Assembly (NCBI GenBank): GCA_003523225.1 | Contig: DPGK01000023.1 | Coordinates: 18,059-57,720 of the forward strand | DNA: 39,662 nt | Source: Clostridiales bacterium | GTDB lineage: Bacteria; Bacillota; Clostridia; Oscillospirales; CAG-272 | Direction of reading: 5' to 3' | In this document: piece by piece, positions 9,161 to 17,991 of the stretch | How the letters are laid out: every line of letters starts with the position of its first letter | How positions within the stretch are numbered: position 1 is the first letter of the stretch | Position numbers and translations under genes: made by a program | Notes under the pieces: model-generated | Seen by the model: only the letters and a program-made list of their open reading frames with translations | Databases searched by the model: none | Told to the model about the DNA's origin: nothing

Positions 9161-10579
9161 ATGCCGCAAGACAGGACAAGTACGGACAAAGCCCGAAGAT
9201 CCGGCAGCCGTCCGGGAAACCAAAAGAAAAACCCATCTCCCCGTCCCGCCACCGCGCGCGCAGCGGCGCTGCGCCTGCTTTTGCGCATCGAGGACGGCGG
9301 ATACAGCAGTCTGCTTGTAAGAGCGGCGCTGTCAGAGGAAAGGATGCCCGACCCTGCCGAACGCGCGCTTGCGGAGCGGCTGGTCATGGGCGTGACCGAG
9401 CGCAGGATAACGCTTGATCATATGATCGGAAGGCTTTCCTCCCGTCCGCTTGCCAAGACCGACCCCGACACCCGCGCACTGCTGAGGCTTGGCATATATC
9501 AGCTTGCCTTCTGCGACCGCATTCCCCCGCACGCCGCAGTAAATGAAACGGTGGCACTGGCGCGCCCCTCGTCGCGCGGATTTGTAAACGCCATCCTGCG
9601 CGAATATCAGAGAAGGACCGAGGACGCGCCCTTTCCGCTGCCGGACGGCGAAAAGGGTGAGAAGCTGATAAATTCACTTTCGGTGCGCTTTTCGGTGCCC
9701 GAACCGCTTTGCCGGGAGCTTGTGCGCGCTTACGGCGCCGACCGCACCCGTGCGATGCTTGAAGCCTTTGCGCGTCCCGCGCCGCTTACGCTGAGGGTAA
9801 ACACCCTGCGCCGCAGTCGCGAGTCACTGCTGGCGGAGCTGAAGGAAGCGGGCTTTGACGCAGAACCGACCGCCGCCTCACCGTGGGGCATTAAAATATA
9901 CGGCGGCGGCATTCCCGGATGCCTTGAAGGCGAGACGCCGACAGCGTTCGTTGAGGACGAAGCGGCACAGCTTGCGGCGTGGACGCTCGGCGTCCGACCG
10001 GGAGACAGACTGCTTGACGCCTGCGCCGCGCCGGGGACGAAAAGTATTTCGGCGGCGCTGGAAATGGAGGACCGCGGCGAGATAGTCGCCTGCGAGCTGA
10101 GAGAAAACCGCCTGCCGCTGATAAGCAACAGCGCCTCGGCACAGGGCATAAGCATAATCCGCGCCGTCGGCAGGGATTCCTCCATTCCGTATGAATTTTC
10201 TCCGGACGAGACGCCCTTTGACCGGGTGCTTTGCGACGTTCCCTGCTCGGGCTACGGCACTGTACGCCGCAAACCGGAGATAAGATACCGCCCGGTAAGT
10301 GAAACAGCAGACCTGCCCGAGCTTCAGCTGGCAATACTCAGCGCCTCCGCAAGCGCTTTGCGGGTCGGCGGAACACTGGTATACTCCACCTGCACGCTGC
10401 TGCCGCGCGAAAACTCCGGCGTGGTGAAAAAATTCCTCAGCGCCAACCCCGACTTTTCGGCACAGGCGTTCACACTGCCCGACGGCACTGACGCGCCGGA
10501 CGGCATGCTGACGCTCTCGCCCGACATGGCGCTCGGATGCGACGGATTTTTCATTGCAAAGCTCGTAAGGAACAAATAA
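9161..10579 (+). CDS. rsmB: 16S rRNA cytosine-967 C5-methyltransferase
   Basis: 472 residues. The N-terminal NusB-like RNA-binding domain (about 30-170) contains ALRLLLRIEDGGYSS and HAAVNETVALA. The C-terminal Rossmann methyltransferase domain has LLDACAAPGTKS for SAM binding, DVPCSGYGTVRRKPEIRY (motif IV) and YSTCT (motif VI); the Cys pair is that of m5C RNA methyltransferases. An ATG at 9149 is in frame, but GGAG at 9151-9154 is six bases from the ATG at 9161, so 9161 is preferred. Ten bases separate it from rlmN. A GCCGCC-TGT-GGCGGC stem-loop sits just upstream of the ribosome site (9134-9148). Confidence 0.94.
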   Translation: MPQDRTSTDKARRSGSRPGNQKKNPSPRPATARAAALRLLLRIEDGGYSSLLVRAALSEERMPDPAERALAERLVMGVTERRITLDHMIGRLSSRPLAKTDPDTRALLRLGIYQLAFCDRIPPHAAVNETVALARPSSRGFVNAILREYQRRTEDAPFPLPDGEKGEKLINSLSVRFSVPEPLCRELVRAYGADRTRAMLEAFARPAPLTLRVNTLRRSRESLLAELKEAGFDAEPTAASPWGIKIYGGGIPGCLEGETPTAFVEDEAAQLAAWTLGVRPGDRLLDACAAPGTKSISAALEMEDRGEIVACELRENRLPLISNSASAQGISIIRAVGRDSSIPYEFSPDETPFDRVLCDVPCSGYGTVRRKPEIRYRPVSETADLPELQLAILSASASALRVGGTLVYSTCTLLPRENSGVVKKFLSANPDFSAQAFTLPDGTDAPDGMLTLSPDMALGCDGFFIAKLVRNK

Positions 10580-10589
10580 TTCATTAAAA

Positions 10590-11708
10590 ATGAACTCAAC
10601 CGAAAAAATTGCTTCCGAAATAAATAATACAGTAAAAAAAGAGCTGCTCTCGTACAGCTACGACGAGCTTGAGGCTCTGCTTGTCTCGCTCGGCGAGCCC
10701 AAGTACCGCGCCTCACAGCTTTTCACACAGCTCTCACGCGGTACAGCGCCCTCGGCAATGCCGGGCATTCCGAAAGCTCTTGCCGCACGTCTTGAGGAGG
10801 TCGCTCCTTATTGGCTGCCGCAGATCGAGCGCAAGCAGGTCTCGGCGGCGGACGGAACGGTAAAGTACCTTTTCGGACTGCGCGACGGCTGCTGTGTCGA
10901 AACAGTGCTTATGAGGTATCACCACGGGAATACCGTCTGCGTTTCCTCACAGGTCGGCTGTCGGATGGGCTGTGCCTTCTGCGCCTCTACGATAGGAGGA
11001 AAGGTAAGGGATCTATACCCCGGAGAGCTGTTGGGGCAGGTGATAGCCGTTGCCGCCGACACCGGGGAGCGGGTCGGGAACATCGTGATGATGGGCATCG
11101 GCGAGCCGCTTGACAACTACGACAACGTAATTGCCTTTTTGCATCTTGTAAACGACCGACGGGGGCTTGACATAAGCTATCGGCACATCTCGCTTTCCAC
11201 CTGCGGGCTTGCCGACAGAATACGCCGCCTTGCCGCCGAGGAGCTTCCCATAACGCTGTCGATCTCACTGCACGCGCCCGACGACGAGACACGCTCGGCA
11301 ATAATGCCGGTAAACCGCAGATATCCGATCGCTGAGCTTATGGAGGCGTGCCGGTATTATTACGGCACGACAGGCAGGCGCATATCCTTTGAATACACGC
11401 TTATCAAGGGCAAAAACTCCTCGCCCGCCGACGCATACCGGCTTGCCGGACTGCTTAACCGCTCACTGCGCCGCGAGGGAGAAAATATGCCCATACACGT
11501 AAACTTAATTCCGGTAAATCCGGTGCGCGAGACCGGGCTTATGCCGCCCGACCGCGCGGAAATTTCCGCATTTGCAGCCCGACTTGAGGAAAAGGGCATA
11601 CGAGCGACAGTGCGGCGCAGGCTCGGCCCCGATATCGACGCCGCCTGCGGTCAGCTTCGCCGCGCTTCGATGCAGAAAAGCGCAGAGGACGGCGGAAACG
11701 TGACGTAA
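10590..11708 (+). CDS. rlmN: 23S rRNA/tRNA adenine C2-methyltransferase (radical SAM)
   Basis: 372 residues. An N-terminal HhH-like domain (LEALLVSLGEPKYRASQLF) precedes a radical-SAM barrel with C124-x3-C128-x2-C131 binding the 4Fe-4S cluster. Further blocks are GIGEPLDNYDNV and SLHAPDDETRSAIMPVN. C353 in DAACGQLR is the methyl-carrying Cys. The enzyme methylates A2503 of 23S rRNA and, in many bacteria, A37 of some tRNAs. No convincing ribosome site is near the ATG; it may rely on coupling to rsmB ten bases upstream. Last gene before the stp promoter. Confidence 0.96.
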   Translation: MNSTEKIASEINNTVKKELLSYSYDELEALLVSLGEPKYRASQLFTQLSRGTAPSAMPGIPKALAARLEEVAPYWLPQIERKQVSAADGTVKYLFGLRDGCCVETVLMRYHHGNTVCVSSQVGCRMGCAFCASTIGGKVRDLYPGELLGQVIAVAADTGERVGNIVMMGIGEPLDNYDNVIAFLHLVNDRRGLDISYRHISLSTCGLADRIRRLAAEELPITLSISLHAPDDETRSAIMPVNRRYPIAELMEACRYYYGTTGRRISFEYTLIKGKNSSPADAYRLAGLLNRSLRREGENMPIHVNLIPVNPVRETGLMPPDRAEISAFAARLEEKGIRATVRRRLGPDIDAACGQLRRASMQKSAEDGGNVT

Positions 11709-11767
11709 ACACGCGATTATTTGCATTGTAATCATTATTTTGAAAAACCACGGTCAATTTAACGCGG

Positions 11768-11773
11768 TATAAT
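11768..11773 (+). promoter_or_regulatory. Probable promoter -10 box upstream of stp
   Basis: A perfect TATAAT stands 59 bases before the stp ATG. TTGAAA at 11740-11745 is 22 bases upstream of it, too far for a standard spacer, and no TG extension is present. A weak or activator-dependent promoter is therefore likelier than a strong one. A perfect 12-base palindrome, TCGGGATCCCGA (11786-11797), lies in the predicted early leader. Confidence 0.5.
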
Positions 11774-11832
11774 GAACCCCCGGCGTCGGGATCCCGATAT
11801 GACAGCCGGAGGATACAGGAGGGGGTCAGAGT

Positions 11833-12612
11833 ATGTCAATAAAGTGCTACGGAATAACCGATATCGGCTCGCGTAGAGCCGAGAATCAGGATTGCTTCGG
11901 AATATATACGGCAGCCGGACGCGCGACACTCTGCGTCGTATGCGACGGAATGGGCGGTCACGCCGGAGGCGCTACCGCATCGGGAACCGCACGGGACGTT
12001 TTTGTGAGCACGGTGTGCGATACACTTGAGCTTTTGGTCAAAAACTCCGACAGCGAGGACGCACTGACGACCAACTCCTTCCGTTACGCGCTCGAACGCG
12101 GAGCTATGGCGGCAAACAGCGCCGTGCGCGCCGCCGCCGGGAACGAGGAGTCGCTTGCCGGAATGGGCACAACGCTTGTCGCCCTGCTGCTTTGCGAGGG
12201 CGTGGGCGGGTGCTTTGTGAATGTAGGCGACAGCCGCATATACGATATAACCTCCGGCTCGATAAGGCAGCTTACACGCGATCACTCATACGTTCAGCAT
12301 CTTGTGGACATAGGACAGATGAGCGCCGAGGAGGCGCGCGTCTCTCCGGTGCGGAACGTGATAACACGCGCGGTGGGAATTGACGACACCGTGCGCCCAG
12401 ATCTCAAGCCGGTGGATATCTCAATTCCCCCGGACGGCAAAAGGTGGTTTCTGCTCTGCAGCGACGGTCTTTCCGGGTGCGTCGGAGAGGATATCCTCCA
12501 TACTGTGGTGCGCGACAGCGGAACGCTGGAGGAAAAAGCGTCGGGACTTGTGGGACTTGCAAACGCCGCAGGAGGCCCCGACAACATAACCGTATTGCTC
12601 GTTGAGCTGTGA
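11833..12612 (+). CDS. stp: PP2C-type Ser/Thr protein phosphatase
   Basis: 259 residues, the full length of bacterial PPM phosphatases such as PrpC/Stp. Metal-binding motifs in order are ENQD (17-20), CDGMGGH (37-43), GDSRIY, LCSDGLSG and the C-terminal GGPDNITVLLVEL. It is cytosolic and removes phosphates placed by the adjacent PASTA kinase. A strong AGGAGG is about ten bases from the ATG. The kinase gene follows after roughly 96 bases, the standard phosphatase-kinase pair of Firmicutes. Confidence 0.95.
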   Translation: MSIKCYGITDIGSRRAENQDCFGIYTAAGRATLCVVCDGMGGHAGGATASGTARDVFVSTVCDTLELLVKNSDSEDALTTNSFRYALERGAMAANSAVRAAAGNEESLAGMGTTLVALLLCEGVGGCFVNVGDSRIYDITSGSIRQLTRDHSYVQHLVDIGQMSAEEARVSPVRNVITRAVGIDDTVRPDLKPVDISIPPDGKRWFLLCSDGLSGCVGEDILHTVVRDSGTLEEKASGLVGLANAAGGPDNITVLLVEL

Positions 12613-12708
12613 TTCAGCCTGCTAGGTTAAACTACATATCCGGGAAAACGCCTGAATATGCCCCGCGCGGGAACAAGAACACGGAGAGCCGATATCGGCG
12701 ATAAAAGA

Positions 12709-15237
12709 ATGGAAAACAACTCAAAATCATTTGAAAAATACGTATCTGCCCTGCTTGACGGCAGATACAGGATAGAAAAGGTGCTGGGGACAGGCGGAAT
12801 GGCAGTCGTCTTTCGCGCGCACGATCTCAAGGAGGATCGCACCGTTGCGATAAAAATGCTGCGCGACGAGATCGCCGGAGACCCCGAGGCTGTACAGCGG
12901 TTCGTAAACGAGTCGCGCGCCGTCTCGATGCTTTCGCACCCCAATATCGTGGATATTCACGACGTTTCGGTTGAGACGCAGCGTAAATATCTTGTAATGG
13001 AATATATCGAGGGCATATCCCTGCGCTCATACATGGATAAGCGCGGGGCGCTGCCTCTCAATGAGATAATCTCATATACCGAGCAGATACTGTCGGCGCT
13101 GGCTCACGCACATTCAAAGGGAGTGGTCCACCGGGATATCAAGCCGCAGAACATCATGCTGCTCAAAGACGGCGCGGTCAAGGTCATGGACTTCGGCATT
13201 GCCAAGCTCCCCGACAGTGACACCGCCACAATGTCCGACAAAACGGTCGGCACAGTTTACTACATCAGCCCCGAACAGGCAAAAAGCAATTCCTCCGACT
13301 CGCGCTCAGACCTTTATTCTCTCGGCGTAATGATGTATGAAATGTCAACGGGCAGGCTGCCCTTTGACGATGAAAGCCCAATTTCGGTCGTGCTTATGCA
13401 TATGCACGACAAGCCGCTGCCCCCGCGACGCATAAATTCCAAGATACCGCGCGGCCTTGAGCAGCTCATCCTCTGCGCGATGGAGAAAAATCCGCAGAAG
13501 CGCTACCAGAGCGCGGCTGATATGCTGCGCGAGCTGCGCAGGATAAAGAAAAACCCCTCCGCCTCGGTGCTTACTCCGGCAAGGATCGCCGCGCTGAAGC
13601 GTTCAAACCGAAACCGCGCCGAAAACAAGCCCTCGCGTTCGATAACTCCCATAATACTCGGAGTTGCCGTTGCGGTGCTTATTGTGGGACTTGTGTCGCT
13701 TTTCTATGTCTTTGACAAGGTAATGGGCGGCATGACCAAGACCGCAGGTGTCAAGATCCCCGCCATGGTGGGGCTTGACCGAAATATGTGCGGCGAGCTT
13801 CTTACCGAGGAGCTGCAGCGACAGGGGCTTGAGGAAGGGGACGTCGTGCTGGTCTTTGAGGAGGAGTATTCCACTCAGGTCGCGGCAGGCGGCATAATTC
13901 AGCAGTCACCGACAGGCGGCGCGCACAAAAAGGTGCCCTGCACGCTGACGCTGACGGTAAGCCTCGGTCCGAAAATGCTTACGATGCCCGATTACACGAT
14001 AATGGACTGGCGCACGGCAAAGAACCAGCTGCGTGAGCAGGGCTTTATGCTGACCGTGGTCGAGCAGGCAAATGACGCTATCCCGTCGGGATACGTCATT
14101 GCGACCGACCCCGCGCCCGGCGAACAGCTTGTGGCGGGCAGTGCCGTCACCGTGTACGTCAGCCGCGGTAAAAGCTCCGGGTATAATCCGACAGTCAAAA
14201 TTCCAGACTTTGTCGGCAAGACCGAGCCGGAAGCGCGAAAGCTGCTTGAGGATGCCTCGCTGTCGATAGGCAACGTGATCTATACACGCTCGCCGCTTCC
14301 GGTAGGAACGGTGCTCGGTCAGTCTCCAGCCGCCGGAAGCGATGGCGCGCCCGGCATTTCAGCCGTCAGCTTTACGGTCAGCGGCGGAAAGAATTTTGAC
14401 ATCCGGTTTATTCCCGACCTTACCGGCATGAGCCGCGCCGACGCGCTGGCTCTGCTGGCTACATACAGCCTTCGCGCCGCAAAGGTCGAGATAGTAAAAA
14501 GCGAGCTTGAGGCGGGCAGCGTGATATCGCAAAGCCCTGCAGGAATGTCCGCTATCGGCGGCACGCCGCTGCCCGACCCGGACAACGACGCGATAACGAT
14601 AACGGTAAGCGGCGGCGCGGACTACACCGCAGAGCTGAGGCGCGTGATAATGCAGCGTCTGGTGGGCAGACAGCTCTCGCAGGCGACGCAGATGCTTAAT
14701 CTGCTTGGCGTGAATGTAGGAAGCGTAAGGTATATAAGAAGCAGCTCACCTGCCGGAACGGTATGCGAGCAGTCGGTAGCTCCGGATGAGATACTTGAAG
14801 GGTATGCCGGAGAGCTTTACGTCGATCTTGTGGTCAGCGGAGGGCCCGACTGGGTCAATCCCGAAATGACCCTGAACCTGCCCGATGTGACCGGTATGCT
14901 GCTTGAGGACGCCCAAAAGCTGCTGCACAGCGAGCGTATAATGACTTATGTGCTTACGGTCAGAAGCGCCGACATTCCCGCAGGGGAAGTAATATCCCAG
15001 TCGCCCGACGCCGACACCGAGATCGAGGGCAGAGAGTGGGAAATATATGTGACTCTCATCGTCAGCGGCGGCGCGGACTACACCGAGCCCGAGACCACCG
15101 ACTCGCCGGAGACTACAAGCACACCGGAGACGACCGACAGTCCCGTGACCACCGAAGCTCCGACTCCGGACATTACCGACGCGCCGGAGACGACCTACGC
15201 CCCCGAGACAACGGGCGAACTCCCTGAGCTGACTTAA
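12709..15237 (+). CDS. prkC: PASTA-domain Ser/Thr protein kinase (PrkC/Stk type)
   Basis: 842 residues from this start. The cytosolic kinase has P-loop GTGGMA (27-32), Lys49 in VAIKML, catalytic HRD (141-143) and DFG (161-163), with an activation loop rich in Ser/Thr. One membrane helix follows (about 313-335). The outside part holds six PASTA repeats by eye, several ending in VSGG. PASTA repeats bind peptidoglycan fragments. The C terminus is a 45-residue tail of TT, PET and EAP motifs after the last repeat. An upstream ATG (12658) would add 17 basic residues; neither start has a good ribosome site, and 12709 fits the usual kinase N terminus better. Confidence 0.93.
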   Translation: MENNSKSFEKYVSALLDGRYRIEKVLGTGGMAVVFRAHDLKEDRTVAIKMLRDEIAGDPEAVQRFVNESRAVSMLSHPNIVDIHDVSVETQRKYLVMEYIEGISLRSYMDKRGALPLNEIISYTEQILSALAHAHSKGVVHRDIKPQNIMLLKDGAVKVMDFGIAKLPDSDTATMSDKTVGTVYYISPEQAKSNSSDSRSDLYSLGVMMYEMSTGRLPFDDESPISVVLMHMHDKPLPPRRINSKIPRGLEQLILCAMEKNPQKRYQSAADMLRELRRIKKNPSASVLTPARIAALKRSNRNRAENKPSRSITPIILGVAVAVLIVGLVSLFYVFDKVMGGMTKTAGVKIPAMVGLDRNMCGELLTEELQRQGLEEGDVVLVFEEEYSTQVAAGGIIQQSPTGGAHKKVPCTLTLTVSLGPKMLTMPDYTIMDWRTAKNQLREQGFMLTVVEQANDAIPSGYVIATDPAPGEQLVAGSAVTVYVSRGKSSGYNPTVKIPDFVGKTEPEARKLLEDASLSIGNVIYTRSPLPVGTVLGQSPAAGSDGAPGISAVSFTVSGGKNFDIRFIPDLTGMSRADALALLATYSLRAAKVEIVKSELEAGSVISQSPAGMSAIGGTPLPDPDNDAITITVSGGADYTAELRRVIMQRLVGRQLSQATQMLNLLGVNVGSVRYIRSSSPAGTVCEQSVAPDEILEGYAGELYVDLVVSGGPDWVNPEMTLNLPDVTGMLLEDAQKLLHSERIMTYVLTVRSADIPAGEVISQSPDADTEIEGREWEIYVTLIVSGGADYTEPETTDSPETTSTPETTDSPVTTEAPTPDITDAPETTYAPETTGELPELT

Positions 15238-15271
15238 CCAAAAAGATCGGCAAATAAATTTCCCTACGTTT

Positions 15272-15298
15272 CCGGCGGCAGAGCTTTGCTTCCGCCGG
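15272..15298 (+). other. Stem-loop between prkC and the phosphoesterase-like gene
   Basis: CCGGCGG and CCGCCGG pair over 7 bp around a 13-base loop containing a small AGC/GCT stem. No U-tract follows, so it is more likely an RNA-processing or stability element within the operon than a terminator. Confidence 0.35.
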
Positions 15299-15357
15299 GC
15301 ACGGACTGCGTCAAAGAACAGTATGCGGCGCAGTAAAAAAGAAAGGCAGATGCTTCA

Positions 15358-16899
15358 ATGAAACTGATAAAAACGGCGGCAAGGCTTGCGCTAAGCGTGG
15401 CATACGTAATAATTTCCGCCGTCAACAAGCTGCTTCAGCGACGGTGGGCGGGAACTGTTTTCCGCACGGCAAGCGCGCTGATGTTCATAACAATGGCAAT
15501 AGAGCTTTTCCCCGCCGCAGGGGAAGCCCCGGCGTCGTTTGCGGTCGTGCCCGGCAACGCCGCCGCCCCCAAGGACGAGGCACAGGGCAGGGCTTTGTGC
15601 ATTCAGGTAATATACCGCGACAATGCGGGCAGCGAATGGGCGCTGAACGCGGCGCGCCAGCTCGCCGCCGAGCTTGCCGACAGATACAACTGCGAGGCGG
15701 AGCTGATACCGGCAAGCCGGTATGAGTCGGGGCAGCTGCCCGACAGCGGCGGAGCTATCGTTATCGGTCACACCGGGCTTTCGGAATGCGATTACGTAGA
15801 TTCCTATTACTCGGTAGGACCTGACGGATGCAGTACATATTTCAACAGCCGCGGCGACCTTATTATCGAAGCCTTTGGCTCAGAGGGAGCAGAAGCGGGG
15901 ATAGACCATTTTCTTTCCAACTACAACGGCGACGCGGAAAACGCCGTCAGCGTGCAGAACGGTCTGCATATACCCGACCTTGACGCGGCGCTCTCCGATT
16001 TTGCAAACGGCGCGATAATCAATTCCGAAACCGCGCAGGTGGTCGAAATAAACTCACCCGGAGTCACCGCCGACGGCGGCGAATTCAGAACGCTCGTGCT
16101 CGCCTCACCCGACGACGGGCAGTACACCATACGCGCGATAGAAGCGATCCTTGACGCCGAAAAGCCCGATCTTGTAGTTTTCTGCGGCGATCTGTCCGCC
16201 GGAAAAGACAGCCGCGCATCTCTTGCCGGAGCATGGGAAAAGATCACCGCTCCGCTTAACGCGCGCGGCATAAGCTGGAGCTTTCTTGCAAAAGCCGACG
16301 GCGCGGAGGAGGACTCCTCTCTCCCCGCCTCCATGATAAACGAAGTGCTTACGGCACGCCGCGGGTGTATTTCCGCCGCGGACGGCTCGACCTTTATCGC
16401 CGTGACCGACTCGGAGGGAGTTCCGCACGGAGGGCTGTGGCTTGTCGGTAAAAGCACCGATACCGCAGAGCTTCGCGCCGAGCTTGAGGAAAGCTCCGCA
16501 CTTATTAGCTCCGCATACGGAAAGACCGTTCCCGGTGTGATGATATCGGACGGCGCACTTGAGGGCGCGGCGGAGCTTTTAAGCTCCGGCTCGCCGGAAC
16601 TGATACGTACCAAGGTAGAAGGAGAGATAACAGGATTATATGACGCGGCGGTTGCGGCTGGAATAAGCTGCTTTGTTTCGTCCGGCGCGCCGGAAAACAC
16701 CGGTGTTGTGAGCGACGGAAGCATAAGCTGTGCCGCCGCAGGATCTGTCGGCTTTGAGGGCAAGGGACTCGGCGGCAGGTTTGAATACAACAACAGCCTG
16801 CGCGGAGGCGTGCTGATCACCCTTAAATACGCCGACGGCGAAAGCGCCTTTGCCGCAAAATACGTCTATACCGCCGACCTCGGCGTAAATCAGAGATAA
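15358..16899 (+). CDS. Membrane-anchored degenerate calcineurin-like phosphoesterase
   Basis: 513 residues of no named family that I recognise with certainty. An N-terminal membrane segment lies near residues 36-53. Residues about 78-190 resemble the alpha/beta N-terminal module of some glycan-active proteins (AIVIGHTG, then GDLIIEAFG). Residues 243-510 follow the layout of Dcr2-like metallophosphoesterases: the helix preceding DLVVFCGDLS, then AWEKITAPLNARGISWSF, a GGLWLVG strand and a late GGVLITL strand. Only GD (277-278) of the metal site remains. The first DxH is replaced by SPDD, GNHD by LAKADG, and the GHxH loop by SSGAPEN. It is therefore probably catalytically dead and may bind a ligand outside the cell. 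It sits between prkC and rsgA, 120 bases after the kinase, in one transcript. Confidence 0.7.
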   Translation: MKLIKTAARLALSVAYVIISAVNKLLQRRWAGTVFRTASALMFITMAIELFPAAGEAPASFAVVPGNAAAPKDEAQGRALCIQVIYRDNAGSEWALNAARQLAAELADRYNCEAELIPASRYESGQLPDSGGAIVIGHTGLSECDYVDSYYSVGPDGCSTYFNSRGDLIIEAFGSEGAEAGIDHFLSNYNGDAENAVSVQNGLHIPDLDAALSDFANGAIINSETAQVVEINSPGVTADGGEFRTLVLASPDDGQYTIRAIEAILDAEKPDLVVFCGDLSAGKDSRASLAGAWEKITAPLNARGISWSFLAKADGAEEDSSLPASMINEVLTARRGCISAADGSTFIAVTDSEGVPHGGLWLVGKSTDTAELRAELEESSALISSAYGKTVPGVMISDGALEGAAELLSSGSPELIRTKVEGEITGLYDAAVAAGISCFVSSGAPENTGVVSDGSISCAAAGSVGFEGKGLGGRFEYNNSLRGGVLITLKYADGESAFAAKYVYTADLGVNQR

Positions 16900-16957
16900 A
16901 ACGGAGAAAATATTTGATAATTTTCAGCCCAAGTTCAATGAAAGCGCGGGTAGACCG

Positions 16958-17968
16958 ATGAAGGAAACCAACGGGAGAATAATCCGCGGAGTCGGCGGAA
17001 TTTATACCGTCGGTCTTGACGGCGGCGGCACGGTAAGCTGCCGCGCAAGAGGAGCTTTGCGCTCGTCGGCGTGCGACGCACGCACCGCCGGAGCATATCA
17101 CACCGGGGCGCGGCTTGAGCGCCCGCTGACCGGAGACCGGGTAAGAGTGGCGCTGTCAGATGAGGCGGAGCTGCGCATTCTGGGAGGCGAAGGAACACCT
17201 GACGCCGCTCAGGACGGCTCTGACGCCGTGATATGCGAAATTCTGCCGCGCCGGAACGCACTCATACGACCGCCGCTGGCAAACCTTGATTACATCTTTG
17301 CCGTATGCGCCTCGGCGCGCCCCGCACCCGTACTCACCACACTGGACAAGCTGCTCTCAATTGCCGAGTATAACGGGATAGAGCCGGTAATGATCATCGG
17401 CAAATGCGAGCTTGACAAGAATTGCGCCGCCCGCATCGCCGACATCTACCGTCGCGCCGGATACCCCGTGTTCCAGCTTTCCTGTGCCACAGGTGAGGGC
17501 GTTCAGGCTCTTGCAGAGTATGCCGCAAAAGCTCTGCCCGGCAGAGTCGCCGCGTTTGCGGGGGCTTCCGGGGTGGGAAAATCCACACTGCTGAACACTC
17601 TTTACCCCTCTCTCGGGCTTAAGACCGGAGGCGTCAGCGAAAAGATTGGACGCGGCAGGCACACCACGCGCGAGGCGGTGCTTTTTCCCCTGCCGGGAGG
17701 CGGGTATATCGCCGACACCCCCGGATTTTCACTGCTTGACTTTGAAAGCTTTGACTTTTTCGAGCTTGAATCGCTGCCCGGCACTATGCGCGAATTTGTT
17801 CCCTACTACGGACACTGCCGTTACAACGACTGCACGCATACCAAAGAGGAGGGCTGCGCCGTGCTTGAAGCGGTAAACAGAGGGGATATTGCCCGAGAGC
17901 GGCATGAAAGCTACCTTGATATGTACAGCACACTCAAATCAAAGCCATTCCGCGGCAAGGCAAAATAA
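16958..17968 (+). CDS. rsgA: Ribosome small-subunit-dependent GTPase A
   Basis: 336 residues. An N-terminal OB fold precedes a circularly permuted GTPase domain in which G4 comes first: GKCE at 148-151, where the family has NKxD. Then come G1 GASGVGKST (202-210), the switch-region GRGRHTTRE and G3 DTPGF (253-257). The C-terminal zinc site is C287, C292, H294 and C300. RsgA (CpgA) releases factors from the 30S subunit late in assembly. The changed G4 is the one oddity, since Asn and Asp there normally confer guanine specificity. The ribosome site is weak. thiN follows 23 bases later. Confidence 0.95.
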   Translation: MKETNGRIIRGVGGIYTVGLDGGGTVSCRARGALRSSACDARTAGAYHTGARLERPLTGDRVRVALSDEAELRILGGEGTPDAAQDGSDAVICEILPRRNALIRPPLANLDYIFAVCASARPAPVLTTLDKLLSIAEYNGIEPVMIIGKCELDKNCAARIADIYRRAGYPVFQLSCATGEGVQALAEYAAKALPGRVAAFAGASGVGKSTLLNTLYPSLGLKTGGVSEKIGRGRHTTREAVLFPLPGGGYIADTPGFSLLDFESFDFFELESLPGTMREFVPYYGHCRYNDCTHTKEEGCAVLEAVNRGDIARERHESYLDMYSTLKSKPFRGKAK

Positions 17969-17991
17969 GACAAGGAACATAAGTAAAAAGC

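Noticed and set aside
15921..16820. 299-residue open frame on the minus strand
   Set aside because: Antisense to the phosphoesterase-like gene; Ser/Pro/Ala-rich, no motif, no ribosome site.
17969..17991. TPP riboswitch before thiN
   Set aside because: The gap is only 23 bases and lacks any THI-box sequence.
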